DNA of 64,000 nucleotides, taken from NCBI GenBank assembly GCA_002197995.1, contig NGZR01000001.1, forward strand, positions 3,534,001 through 3,598,000, given 5' to 3'. This stretch comes from Gaeumannomyces sp. JS-464 (taxonomy: Eukaryota; Ascomycota; Sordariomycetes; Magnaporthales; Magnaporthaceae). The notes under the pieces were generated by a model, which was not told the DNA's origin, did no database searches, and was given only the letters and a program-made list of their open reading frames with translations. Position 1 is the first letter of the stretch. Each line of letters begins with the position of its first letter. Shown here piece by piece: positions 10,789-22,760 of the stretch. The translations under genes were made by a program, and so were the position numbers.

Positions 10789-12392
10789 ATGCCAGAGAAA
10801 CAATATACAGAAGAAGGCGTCGAGCTGCTGCTGCGGTGCAGGCAAAGGCCTCAATCCGGGCGGCTGCTCGCGCCAATGGGATACCAAAGTCGACCTTACA
10901 GCATCGCCTTCAAGGCACCCTACCTATCCGGCAATCCCAAGAGCCTTTTCAGCGGTTAGGGCCGGCCTTGGAGAAGCCCCTAGCAAATTGGGTGCTTGTT
11001 CAGGCCTCCCTAGGCCTCCCTCCAACGCACGCAGAAGTCCGCTTTTTTGCGGAGGAGATCCTACGCCGGCAGGGCACCCAACCGGCCCTTGGGAAGCGTT
11101 GAAAGATATCCAGAGATCCGGGTCGGTAAAAGCCGGCGCATAAAATCGGCACGCTTTAAAGGGCTACTACGGAAGTAGCGGGGCAGTGGTGGCGACGCCT
11201 GGAAGTTCCGGAGGTGGCTGGGATTAAGCCGGAAAACACGTACAATATGGACGAAAGCGGCCTGCAGGAGGGCAAAACGGGCAACGGGCTTGTTTTAAGC
11301 CTCGTGGAAGCCGGGATTTTGCAAAAAAAAAAAAAAAAAAAAAAAAAGCCCGGATTTCGCACTTGGACGAGTTTCCTCAAGTGCATTTCGGCTACTGGGG
11401 TTTCGCTTTCTCCCTTTATCATTTTCAAAGAAAATACGTGCAAAAACAGTGGTTTCCGGAAGAGAAAAGCCAGTTCCAAAGCTGGTAATTTACCGCAACG
11501 GAAAACGGTTGGACTTTTAACCGTATTGCAATTAAATGGCTGCAAAAGGTTTTCCTTTCCTGCACCTAACCTTTTACTCCTAAACCCCGGCTTTTGATAT
11601 TAAATAGCCACGGATCCCATATAACCAAAAAGTTTATGTATTTTTGCTTCCGGCATAACGTTTATCTGCTTTATTTACCCTTTTATACCTCGCACGTTTT
11701 GCAGCCTTTGGATTTATCCCTTTTTAGCCCTTTTAAGCACGCTTACCGCAAAATAACCGGCTCCCAGGCTTTATTTACCTGCTTAACTGTGGCAGGAAAG
11801 CGTTAATTTTTGCAAACTTATGCCTTTGCAAAATCGCAAGCCCTTACCCCCTACATAATTAGGTCGGGGTGGCGGGCATCCGGCCTTTGGCCCTGGAATA
11901 TACGGAAGCCCCTATCAAGCCGACTTTTACTTGAAAACTCGCAATAAAACGACCGACGATTCCAAATTCAACAATCCGCAGAGGATAACAAGGCCAAACA
12001 GCGTTTAACGGTCCCTTTTCGGCTGTCCCAGGTACTTTGGGAGACTCCCAAACAAAGTCGAGAGTTGGCCTCCCAAATCAGCGCCTTCAAGGCCCGGCTT
12101 TCGGCAAGCCCCACGGCCCGACTTTTTTCCGGAAGGTCCAAAAAAGCTACCAGGCACGTGAATTCGAACTGGCTGAGGCTCATCAAAAAGTTAGGCGGCT
12201 AGAGGCCGAATTGGAGGCACGGCGGCCTCGTAAAAAAAAAGGCGGGTAGTACCAGACCCCAACCAGACCTTCGTTGATATCCGCCGCGTTGCAGAGGCAG
12301 GGGGGCAAATTGAGGAGGCAAATGATACAGCATTAGAAAGAGCGTTAAATTCTGATCAGGAATCTATATACAGTTGTATTGAGGTTAGTTAA
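10789..12392 (+). pseudogene. pogo/Fot1 transposase remnant (DDE_1 family)
   Basis: The start MPEKQYTEE at 10789 matches copy 2. Shifting frames still read IPKSTLQHRLQGTLPIRQ (helix-turn-helix), LGLPPTHAEVRFFAEEIL, IKPENTYNMDESGLQEGKTGNG (first catalytic Asp), TWTSFLKCISATGVSLSPFIIFK and a C-terminal FVDIRR..EEANDTA..NSDQESIYSCIEVS ending at 12390-12392. The second and third catalytic blocks are lost to C-to-T changes and frameshifts. A 25-base A run at 11323 replaces a short AAAGGAAAGAG segment. Inactive. Confidence 0.85.
11323..11347 (+). repeat. A(25) homopolymer inside transposase remnant
   Basis: Twenty-five consecutive A. The homologous position in copy 2 (about 45524) reads GCAAAGGAAAGAGCCC, so the run arose in this copy by G-to-A change plus slippage. 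Confidence 0.9.
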
Positions 12393-12493
12393 ATAGAGGT
12401 AGAAATTTGCAGCTGAATGCACTAGGTTTGGTGTTGATCGGATCTGTTTTGGGTGGCTCAACAGGGGGGGGGCCCAACAGGGGGGCTCCGACT

Positions 12494-13346
12494 CACCGGA
12501 TTTGGTAGTGTGATTAGAGTTACAGAAGCTTGTTTGCACCGATTGTGTTTTGGAATTTGCCATCGCTGGTGTGGAAACCCGCTCATTTTGTGTGCTTTCA
12601 TGGAGCATTCCATCAATGCCAAAGCCAATAGCCCGCGGGAATTTAGCTATGCCTCCTGGCCTTATGCAGGCTCATCCACGACGAATGGGTGGGCACACCC
12701 AGGCCGAAGTTGAGTGGGATGCAATTGGCGGTGTGAGGATAGAATGAGAAAAAACATGGGAAAGGACATAGGAAAGGCAACAAGGCAATGGGAGTGCATC
12801 TTTGTCCTGTGCTTAGCTAGACGGGTGCCCACCACGCAGGCTGCGGCATGCCGGGGACTTGTGCGACCGCAGCACCCACAAGCCAACAGACGGCGACCTT
12901 CTCCCTACGCGTCTGGAGCCACTAGACCTGGAAATGGATACGCCCTTGCACCCATGTGGTGAGATCCCCGCCCCGGACCGATTGTGTTCTGGGATTTTAC
13001 GTCATTGACTCACCGACAGTTCTTTCGTGGAACATCCCATCAAGGAAAGGGCCATTAGCTTACCGAAGCTCGGTGTAGGTTGGAGTTAGCGCCTGTTGCG
13101 GACGGGGCCAACGTCTAGCCCACGTTGTGATTGACCGCCCTGGCTGCAACATGTGTATCTGATGCCAACAGCCAACGAACGCCCTGACGGCCCCGCGCCA
13201 TCCCCGCATAATCCCAGCTTAAAACCCCCCTACCTCCCTTCACGTTCTCATCCTTCACCAGCGGAGATGTAGGAGTCGTCCATCCGCTAAAAGATCAATT
13301 ACTACAGAGTCGACTGCTTTTGTTGTATTCAACTAGTCCAGAAACC
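12494..13346. other. Intergenic region with a diverged direct repeat
   Basis: No gene recognised. A segment at about 12538-12635 recurs in diverged form at about 12978-13066: both begin CCGATTGTGTT and end CTTTC-TGGA-CAT-CCATCAA followed by AAAG and TAGC. The 3' part is the promoter and leader of the split kinase gene (ATG at 13347). Confidence 0.45.
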
Positions 13347-13942
13347 ATGGCCTCGCCATCTCAGAACTACAATGTCGACGACGAGATCGCCACCTTCTTC
13401 TCCCAGACATCTGTCCGCCGCGAACAGTGCGATCAGCTGGCCAAGGACCTTGTCGGCCACGACCGAGTCGTCCCAGTCGCGGTGCAGGGCGTCTGCTCGT
13501 ACACGGTCTTCGCTGGAGAGGGCCTGGAATATGTTGTCCAGTTCCGGCTCAAGTCCCTCGAGCTCAAACTCAAAACAGTCACTCTCGCACAGCAGATCTT
13601 TGGCCGTCTCGCGCCAGAGGTGTCGTTCAAGCAGCAGCTTGGCGAAGACTCGGCGACGGCTGGCCAGGAACCTCTCCTTGTCTACGTCATGACCCGAATT
13701 CTCGGACCCAGTCGCCTGGACTTCATCCTCGCCCATGGCTTCCCCGAAAACTCGCCCGAGAACAAGGCCCGACGGAAGAACTTGGTGGGAGATGCCGCAA
13801 GGTTGGGTTGCCCTCCACTCCCACTTCTGTGTTAAATGCGTAGTTAACCAGCTCGAACGCCCAGATTCTTCGCTCTTGCCTGGAAAGCGCCGCAGCCCGT
13901 CGACCAAGCATACCACGATCGGATGGCTGAGACATTCAAGAT
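13347..13942 (+). pseudogene. APH-like kinase gene, 5' half (split by a 29.4-kb insertion)
   Basis: Aminoglycoside-phosphotransferase-like (APH) fold, widespread as uncharacterised kinases in Pezizomycotina. The ATG at 13347 starts MASPSQNYNVDDEIATFFS. Family blocks include VPVAVQGVCSYTVFAG, EYVVQFR, LLVYVMTRILGPSRLDFILAHG and NSPENKARRKNL. A short intron (about 13807-13851, GTTGCC..CCAG; borders uncertain) leads into PRFFALAWKAPQPVDQAYHD and AETFKM. The reading frame stops at the transposon inserted after 13942. The 3' half is at 43372-43920 and continues in the same codon frame after one copy of the TTCAAGAT duplication. The half lacks the catalytic loop and cannot encode an active kinase. 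Confidence 0.9.
13935..13942. repeat. Target-site duplication TTCAAGAT, left copy
   Basis: An identical TTCAAGAT lies at 43372-43379 on the other side of the 29.4-kb insertion. If the adjacent G is counted the duplication would be 9 bp (TTCAAGATG), but then the right terminal repeat carries one unpaired base. Confidence 0.85.
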
Positions 13943-13992
13943 GAGGTCCTTCCGGGCCACGCACCCTTTTTGCATCTACACGCACCCACCCC
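13943..13992 (+). repeat. Left terminal inverted repeat of the outer TIR element
   Basis: Pairs with the complement of 43322-43371. Conserved features are GGGCCACGCACC, then TTTTTGCAT, then TACACGCACC. Similarity fades after about 50 bp. Confidence 0.8.
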
Positions 13993-14100
13993 ACTTTTGG
14001 CCCGTGCGACGCCTGTGCGTTCCGGTTTCGCAGCCCACGTAATTTTGCCTGCAGATTGAACTTGGTGCCATTTTTAATCCATTTTTCAACAATCGCCCTT

Positions 14101-14541
14101 ATGAACGAAGTGGTCACGATCTCGAGCGACGACGAGGCTGCGGATTCGAGTTCCGACGAGGCCGGGCCGGCCGAAATCGCCTGCACCCACCCCAACGCAC
14201 TGGGACGGCCTCCCTTGCCCCCACGAGCTTGTTACTTTGCACCGGGCTCAACGCCGCGATCCGCGGGCCCCTGGCCTGCAGATTGCTGACGTAGATAGCT
14301 TCTGGTTGCACCCAGGTAGCCGGCACGCGGCGGACCCTTTATTGCGGGTTACAGAGCCTGTTGGGGTCAAAAAAGGCCGGTCTCGAGGGGCCGGTCCCTT
14401 TGGTAACGAGGCGCCGGCGCCACGGCCTTCTGGCCGGTCCCGCACGGGAATACGTGCCAGCGGTAGGGGGGATTACTCCCAGCACGAGATAGGTGCCTCT
14501 TTACAGGCACGGGACGAGGCTGACGAGGTTGACGAGGCTAA
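14101..14541 (+). pseudogene. Open reading frame of the outer TIR element, interrupted by an LTR retrotransposon
   Basis: The ATG at 14101 opens MNEVVTISSDDEAADSSSDE, an acidic start. A frame change near 14240-14290 leads into a basic, low-complexity frame ending DEADEVDEAN at the GCTAA duplication. Across the LTR element the same frame resumes at 42954 (EGPVITLGTSLPSTP) and stops with TAG at 43087-43089 (FFDPFASP). The in-frame continuation supports one interrupted reading frame. Product unknown; no domain recognised. It may be a non-transposase passenger protein. Confidence 0.5.
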
Positions 14542-14822
14542 TGTCACACGGAGGCGGTCACGTGGACGAGGATTGGCCCGATCCCCGCGGGGAATTGGTG
14601 CCCAACTCGAGAGTGAGGCGACCAGTGAGGCCAAGGCCGGAGAAGGTTCCCCGGACATTTGAGCACCGCACGGACCACAAAATCCCTCTATTTATTCCCT
14701 TCCTTCTCCTCGTTTCCCTCAGCAGATTTTGGCTTTTTAAGCATTTTTTAAAGCCTTAAAAAATTATTAGCTTCCCTAAAGTAATATACTTTTTTCCAAG
14801 CCGATATTATCCTTTTATTACA
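14542..14822 (+). repeat. 5' LTR of gypsy 1
   Basis: 281 bp, homologous to 42667-42948. The first ~150 bp keep normal GC and the rest is AT-shifted, marking the left edge of the RIP block. Confidence 0.93.
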
Positions 14823-16398
14823 AATAATTTTTCACTATTTAAAACCGCTTAATAATAGCCTACTATTTTTCCTCCTAAGCTTTGGAAAGCATTATTTAAA
14901 CAATTTAACCTTTTCCAATTACGATTAGGTCGATAATTACGGTCGGCCTTCGCCGCTACGGCACTTTTTAACCTTCCGCAAACGGCTCCTGCATAGCTGC
15001 TTGCGAAAACCCAATCCGTTGCATTACCTTTTATACCAGTCGCACTTATCCTTATAATCGGTATTAATTAAGGAATTATTAACGAAAATAGTAGCGAGGC
15101 GGATTACGACGAAAATATTAAGCGTTTAAACTAAAAAAACCTTCGAAATTAAAAAACGGTTTGAAGATTTTAACGATAAGCTTTAAACAATCGCTAAAAA
15201 AGCTAAAAAGTCCACCGACGCGATTTAAGCCAAAATTAATTAAATCGACATAGCTTTTAAACAAACGTAAAAAAAGGTCCAAAATTACGCGGCCTATATC
15301 GAAGCTTACAAATAAAACATCGTAATATACCGCGTTACCTAAACATTATTAACTAATATGCTAGCCCAAAGCGATTCGTCCCGAACATATAAGGGTGGAA
15401 AAGAAAACCCCCCGTATTATAACTAATAAATATCCTAATAATAAACGACGCGAAAGCTTTTATTTTATACTCGGCCCCCACTTTTAAAAAAGCTATAGGC
15501 TAAAAAATTTCCAATTCGTTAAAAAAAATACCCGACTTTTCGGAATAAATAATCGGCATTTAATAAAAGTTTGTTAATATTTATTACGCTATTATAATTT
15601 TATTTAAAAACGTCGAACGAAAAGCGTTAAACGTATAAAAGCAATTTAATAAGCTTAAAACCTATTATAATAGCATTATTTACGGTTATTACACTTTCGT
15701 TTCCATATATAAAAAAAGATTATTAGCTTTTATGGAATAACAAAAAAGGTTTTGCTAACGGATTTTTGCAAAAAGTTATATATTCGCTTAATAGGTTTAA
15801 AAAAGCGTTACCGTTTTAGCGGAATAATAGGAAATACGTACCTAAACCTTAACTCATTTTTAAAACGCTACCCGAGCAAACCAAAATCGTTTCCAAAAAT
15901 TGCAAAAATAATTCACCTTTTTTAAAAAAAAAACGTCGAAAAATAAGCAAAATAAAAAAAGGCATAAATCCGAGCTTTTATAGCTAAAAAACACGTTTTT
16001 TTAACGATTTTACCGCCGCAAAAAGAAAAGTGCTTTTTAAAACACGGCAGCTCGTTAAAAATACCTTAAAAAAGGTATAACGCATGGAAAAAAAGGGATT
16101 CGTCCCCGCTTTTCCACTATTATATCGGCGTTGCAACGAAACTCGCTGCTTTTTGTATCGCAATAAAGGTTACTAGTTAACGACCTTACTAACGCCCCGA
16201 TCTTTTTTATTAAGGTAAAACCCGCGAAATAGTCCGACATAAAACAATCCGCTTTTTCCCGATAAGGAGTCCTTAATAAAAACCCTTTATTTCCCGCTAA
16301 TTTGCAACGCTAGCAAGTTAAAGCTATAACCGCCGCTACTTATTAGCAATATCGCGCCGCCATTACTAAACCCCGGCATTTAAACAGCTTAAAAAAAC
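14823..16398 (+). pseudogene. Gypsy 1 5' internal region (gag side), RIP-destroyed
   Basis: AT-rich with stops in every frame. No motif can be read confidently. By position it is the leader and gag start of gypsy 1, cut at 16398 by the copia insertion (target AAAAC at 16394-16398). Confidence 0.55.
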
Positions 16399-16749
16399 TG
16401 TTAAAAAGGCAGGCAAAGGTCGCACAAAGCTATTAACAAATGCGGTAGATTTACGACTCGGAGCACCGTGGCGGGAAACAACGTCTCCCCGGCACGGAGG
16501 CTTTAACGCGGAAATTACCGGCCATGCCGTTATGCACGAAGGCTGTGCGAGTCGCAGGTTAAATCCCGATACCGGGAGTTACTTCGTACGACCGCACGCC
16601 GCGGCCTCCGGCACGGGATACATATATTCGACGAGGCTCGCACGACGAGCCTTTTTTTTGTACTTGAAAGATAAATAGCTTTTTAAAATATATAAACTAG
16701 GAAGCTTTTTTACCTTAAGGATTTGTACCGGTATAAGTTGCTATAAACA
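16399..16749 (+). repeat. 5' LTR of copia element
   Basis: Homologous to 37477-37827. It contains a GC-rich core (16480-16650) with a short hairpin AGGCTCG/CGAGCCT followed by eight T, and a GGTTAAATCCC that resembles a Pol III B box. Confidence 0.9.
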
Positions 16750-18465
16750 CTAATTAGTGGGCAAAGCTTAACCTATTAGGTAGCTTAACCCACAAATTGG
16801 CAACGTAAAAAGGCGATTTGCACTAGTCGAACGCGAGGTTGCTATAACGTACGACGTTCGTTTAACGATTTAATCGTAACCCCGTTCGATAAATGATTGC
16901 GCTTAATCCCAAACGACTTTTTCGCTAAAAAAAGGAATATTTGGACGGATTTTTAAATTGCAAATGCGATTTGTTAAAACTACCGGGCCTAATTCGGCTA
17001 GCCGATAAGTATCGTACGAATAAGGAGGAAATCGCGCGTTATTACGCATTTTTATTAGTTTTTCCTTTATTCCTTTTTTTTTAACCAAATAACCCCGGCT
17101 TTTAACCTCGCACGATTATTATATTTAACGAGGCCGAAACACCGGAAGCAAATTTTGCCGACGGAACGGCGAAGCTATAAGGATAACATTTTTTTTAAAA
17201 TAAGGATAACTTTGCTTTACCTACGTACGACGAAATGGCAAAAGGTAACGGCATTCCAACTTTATTATAAAAAAAAGGATAAATTTTAAATATTAGGACG
17301 AACCGTACGACGTTCGCTAAGTTATAAATAAGCGACACCTTATTATATACTTCGTATAATATATGGTAAAAGCCATTTGGCTATCCTTTCGAAAAAAACG
17401 ATTGCGTAATATGTTTCGCCAAAAGTTCGTAAAATGAGGAGCATTTTAATTCGAATTTATTAATCGTATATTTCGAAGGAAAATGCTCGAATTACTGCAT
17501 AACGACGGAATTAATATCTTAAGGAATATGGTTACGAAATAGTTTGTACGAATTTTGGATTTTATTTTTTCGAATATACCATTTTAAACATTTTAGCCTT
17601 AGTTTATACAACTTTTATAACTAACGGAATAATTTTTAACCTTAGCAAAATAATAAATCGCTTAGGAAAGGATAATTTGCACGATTATTTCGACGCTCGA
17701 AATAAATTACCCGAAAGTTAAAACGAAATTTGTACGAAAGGTAACCTAAGCATTTAAAATCGTTCCTTTTAAAGCTTATACGATATAAGAGATTTGAACG
17801 TTTTTACGCTTTTAAAAAGGGACGGGAATACGTATAAATTAACCGTTAAAAAAGTACAATTTGCTATTAACTCGATAAGTGTATAACTATTTACTAAAAT
17901 TAAGCAAAATTTTAACTTTCCAAAAAGGATAAAAGTTCGTACGAAACTATACCGGTAAACCGTACGATATTTTTTTCAATAAAGTAAGGATTTTTATTAG
18001 CGCTTATTAAAAACTTTAAATCGAGGAAAACTAATACTACGCTATTTTTCCCGATATTTTGTTAAATCGTGCGGAAAATTTTTATATTAACTATATCGAA
18101 CCAAATAAACGGTAAAATAAAATGTATAACCTTTTAAACACATATTTTAATTCGAAGTTAAATTATACGCAATATTAAACGGATTGGATAATAATTACTT
18201 TCGTACGAATAAAATAAAGCTATTTAAATAAGTTATTACCTAAAATGCTGGAAATTATGCTTAATAGGTTTTAGCTTATATAAAAGGCATTAAGCGAAGG
18301 TTTTTAAAACGAAATTGCTTTATATTTAACGGTTATATAAGTTTGCCGTAACGTTTTAAAGTTAAAAAACGCCCTTTTTACTTAAAAAGAAATGTGCGAA
18401 GCTTTATTCGCTAATTTATAAGCATTTTTTTAAATAGCTATAAATCGCATAAATAAAAACTAATA

Positions 18466-20324
18466 ACGTGGTTCATCAGTAAGTAACGCATATTAGCGAG
18501 TGACGCACCCACACCCGACCTCCGGTTAATCGACGCGCATGCCAACCTAACAACGCCAAAAATCCATTTAAACTATTCGGAATTATATACATCGGACATT
18601 TTTACTTTTTCCTAACAAATGCGTGCATTATGTCCGGTTTTACCGCAAATGCTACATCGCCGACGAGTTATCGTCGCCCTTTTTTTTAAACCCTTATAAT
18701 CGCGCATTTTTTGCTATAATTGCCCATTTAGCTTTTGCTGGTCCAAAACATTTCGTACTTCGTTAATAGTAAATAACCTTCCAAATTAAACACGTGTTTT
18801 TTTGGCCTTCCGGCGTTTGCTAAGTACTTCGTTCGCCTTTTTAAGCGTAAACATTTCGGCTCGAAAAAGGGCTATTTTATGCATTATCGCTTTCGTCCTT
18901 TTTGCGATTTAGTTTACAACCGCTAATATGGGTATCGGAAAACTGCTTTGGTAATTGGTAATCCGAGTTTTAATATATTCGGATTGCGAAATTGCTTTTT
19001 TAACCGTCCGCGGCGTTTTGGAAGTCCAAAGTTCGGGGTCGTTTAAATGCGTTTTCGGGGGAGTTAAAGTTCGTAGCTTTACATCCAGCTTTTCCAAAAC
19101 CGAATTTGGATTAAAAGGAGCAAAACTAGCCTTTCGAAAGCTTTTTTAAATATTTCTTTCGGTTATAAAATTAAAAAATGCCGCTTTAAACGCCGAAAGG
19201 AACTCGACTTTAGTTACGTAATTAACGTGTAACCTTATTAAGTTTTCGATTTGTCGACCGTACGCCCGTTTTATTAAGCCGAAATATTTAACGTTAAGCG
19301 GTTAAAAAAAGTAAAACGAATGCGAAAGCATGCAAAGCGTAATAATATTGTGTTTTTGGCAATAAAGCTCGAAATTCGTCAAATGGTAACTTTTGTGGCT
19401 ATTTAGCATTAACAAACGATAGGACCCCGTAAAACGAGCTATAATGTATTTGTCGAAATGCTGGATCTATTTTAAGCCGAGCTTGTTCGTAGTCCACCTG
19501 TTAACGTTCGTTACGATAACCTAATTGCGTGGAAGGTCGGTTTCCGAATACCAATTGGCTAAGTAATATTGCCTTTTAACGATAATAAAAAAAAACCGTT
19601 TAACCGTAATAGTTAACCTTTTAAATAATTATAACCCATTCCCGATTGCTAAGTTAAACTAGTTTTGCTTTGCTACGGCTTTCCGATATTATAATAATTA
19701 TAATAGCGGCGATTATGCCTATAAAAAAGCCGGTTTCGTCGAAATTGTAAATATTGTTATTTTAAATGCTATATTTAGCTATAGTATTTCGCATAAGGTC
19801 GAATTACGCAAAAACGAGCTTAGGATTTTCGCATTTGGCTTTTTGGTAGTCGTACTTTCGAATTCAGCGCGTGCCGAGCTTTGCGCGGCGCTTAACGAAC
19901 TTATCGACTTAGCATTTGCCAACGATGCCCGCGTCGCGTTCGGCGAGCAGTCGGTTGGCTATAGTTTTAACATTAAAAGGCCGGGGAGGAAATGCGCGAA
20001 AATCCAGCTCGAGTATGTATTTAATAAGCGCCTTTTTTTCGGATTCCGTTAATTTCCGTAATTTGGGCATACAATCGCGTTAAAAAGGTTGGCCAGCGCG
20101 TTAGCGACGTAGCGTGGCTTTAAAAACGTCGTAAATTTTAGCGGCCGAACGTATGTTTAATTGCGCGTTAAATTGCATTGCCCGTATAGCAAAAACAATT
20201 TTAGCTTCGTTGGATGTGGATGCTATTTGTGGTTATTAAGCAATTAAAATTGGAAATGGGAAACGCGAATCGCGATAAAAAACGCGTTATTCGCTAATAT
20301 GCGTCACTTATTAATAAACCACGT
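18466..20324 (-). mobile_element. pogo/Fot1-like DNA transposon A (RIPed)
   Basis: Ends ACGTGGTT..AACCACGT, flanked by TA on both sides (18464-18465, 20325-20326); 1859 bp. Sub-terminal motifs AGTAACGC and AGTGACGC lie about 17 bp apart. Transposase sense is minus. The complement of 19843-20052 corresponds to the helix-turn-helix region read more clearly in element B (LTESEKEALIKYILEL, AFPPRPFGIKAIANRLLAERD). Many stops from C-to-T change. Confidence 0.88.
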
Positions 20325-22313
20325 TATTTATTAAAAAACGTTTCGCATAACGCTAATTATACGGATAAATGTTATTATAATAATTAAAAGCTTCGTACGA
20401 ATAATTTTCCGTTTCGAAGTACGAGTTAAAACGGTTTTAAGCTTAAAGCTAACTTTTAGCTTCGTATAACCAGCTTTTAACTTTATATAATTAAGCGATA
20501 CTACGTATGCAAAAAAAAGCTATTAGTTAATTAACTACCCGCAAAAAAAACGAAATGGTACGAAGCAAAAATTCTTTTAAACGTGCGAAAACTTAAGCAC
20601 GGAGGATATAAATTTTAACGTATTTTTTTAAAATTACGAAAGGCTTTAACCAACGTACGATAATAACGATTTAAAAAAAAAACAACGCTAATATTAAAAG
20701 TTTTTTAATGTAATACTTATAGGATTATACGTATTTTTATCGCATAATTAGCGAAAATATTTATTAAGTTAACGCGTGCGAACTATTCGATTAGTTTGTA
20801 TTACATAACTAATATAATATAACGTATTAAAAAAAACTTTGGGATATAAACGCTGTACGCGTTTTTATAATCGGAAAATGCCAAATAAAAATGTATTTAA
20901 AAAAAAAACCTTTTATGCGAAAATCGATTAAATATTAGGTTTAACCGAAGTTCGTTTTGGAAATAACTAGGTTAAAATGTTAATCGGTACGATGCGGATA
21001 AAAAACCAATTAGGAACGGTTATATACCATATTTTAAACTTTTAAACGCCGTTCTTTTTTTACTTATACGATGTTAATAAATTAAAATGCTATTTTAATA
21101 ACGTGGAAAATATTATCGTATAACCAAATGGGATAACTATTCCCGTTATACGAAAATAAAAATACCTTTTTTAATATTAATCGTATAAAGTTAACCGCGT
21201 TTTTTATAAAACTAAAATTAAAAAAATTACATCGGAAATTTAAACATTTTTGTACGGAACGCTTTTATCACTTGCTAAAAAAAGCCGGTTACGAAAACGT
21301 ACGAAAAAAGATTTTGGAAAAGATTAGCAAAGTGTATTACTATTGTTAAATGTACGATTTACCTTTTAACGATTTAAATTTAGCATTAAGGATAATTGCG
21401 AATTTAATTACGAAATAGTGGTTAATATCGTACATTTAAAAGGAAAAAACGCATTACACGTTATCGATATAGCAATTTCCTTTTAAATAACTATTTTCGT
21501 AAGATATATATCGGTTAAAAAAATATAAAACGCATTTTATTAATGCTAAATATATATATATATATTAAAATTACCGAATTATATTTCGCATAACCCCGGT
21601 ATTAACTTTTTTTTCGAGGAATTCCGCAATTAAGCTAAAGTTATAAAAGTATCGTGTAAAAAAATGCTAATAAAAATACATTAGGCATTAGGTAAAGTTA
21701 AACGAGCTTATGTACTATTTAAACGAGCGTACGATATTTTTAAAAATAAATTTAGGCATTATATAAACGACGAAATATTGCTTTAAATGGTAATAAAAGC
21801 GTTAAACGATATAGCCGGATTTAACGGATTTGTTTTAACCCTTTTAGTTTTTAATACGTATTTACGTATTAACCAAAACTTTTTACCATCGCCGGATATC
21901 GTATAACGGGCAAAGGTAATTCGGAAAGCAATAAAAATGCTTCGAAGTATCCGTGCGAAAGTTAACGTAAATAAAGCATTTAATATACGCAACGGGCTTT
22001 GCACGGAAAAATTGCTAAAACTGCCGTTTAAAAGCGAGGTTTTAATATAAAAGGAAAAAAGGGATAAATAAAACCGTACGCATTTTAAGCAACGAATTAC
22101 GCTAATATTACCGTTACGACGGAAAGCGGATTTAAAACCTTTCGATTAACTTAAGCTAAACCGTATAACCGCGATTTAACGGAAAAAAAGTAAAAAAATT
22201 AGTAACTTTTATCGTACAAACCGGAAAAACAATAAAAAACTATTATTATCCCAATTTTAGCCGTTTCGTTAAAAAAAAGCAAAAAACGCCCACGTAAAAA
22301 CGCTTAACTAAAG

Positions 22314-22760
22314 TGTTACAACCAGCATATAAGCCTTTAAAACAGCAAAGCAAAAGGGGGCTTCGAAATGGTGCTTTCGCCCCGCTCCGGTTACGTGGAG
22401 TTACGTAAACCAAAAAGGATTTATAAATTTGTAATAAAGCAATAAATCCAAAAAAGATTTGTAAATTTATAATAAAGTAACAAATTTAAAAAGGATTTAT
22501 AAATTTGTAATAAAGTTATAAATTTAACCTAGCATAAGGCAAAAAGCGGCGTATATATAAAAAATGGATTTCTTATTATTTTAGGTAGTTTTAACTAAGG
22601 TTTTAGCATTAGTTAACCTAAATTAGCTTTTAAACATCCCTTAAAACAAGCAATTAAATTATCCTTTTAAATTACGTGTTTTTTTATTAACCAAATTAAA
22701 AATATTATCTTTTCCATTTTTAAAATGCCTTATTTTAAAAGCAAACTTTTAATTGTAACA
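22314..22760 (+). repeat. 5' LTR of gypsy 3
   Basis: 447 bp. It shares CTTCGAAATGGTGCTTTCGC and a TATATAA promoter-like motif at about 22553 with the 3' LTR. It contains three or four copies of an AAAAAGGATTTRTAAATTT unit. Confidence 0.93.

Larger units (their letters stand above)
10643..12493 (+). mobile_element. pogo/Fot1-like DNA transposon, decayed copy 1
   Basis: The terminal inverted repeats begin AGTCGGAGCCCCCC and end GGGGGGCTCCGACT. Each end carries a doubled CCCCCTGTTGGGCCA unit about 16 bp apart. The left flank is TA; the right flank reads CA, so the second TA of the target duplication has mutated. Length 1851 bp, close to copy 2 at 44826 (1855 bp), in the same orientation. C-to-T changes and indels are abundant compared with copy 2, for example GCGG to GTGG and an A-run expansion. 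Confidence 0.88.

Noticed and set aside
16630..16665. Hairpin plus T-run read as a bacterial rho-independent terminator
   Set aside because: The sequence is a fungal retrotransposon LTR; the feature is reported only as an LTR structure.
19843..20052. Plus-strand open frames at 19843 and 34175-34606
   Set aside because: They are complements of pogo transposase N-terminal regions (minus sense); the plus-strand peptides have no family.
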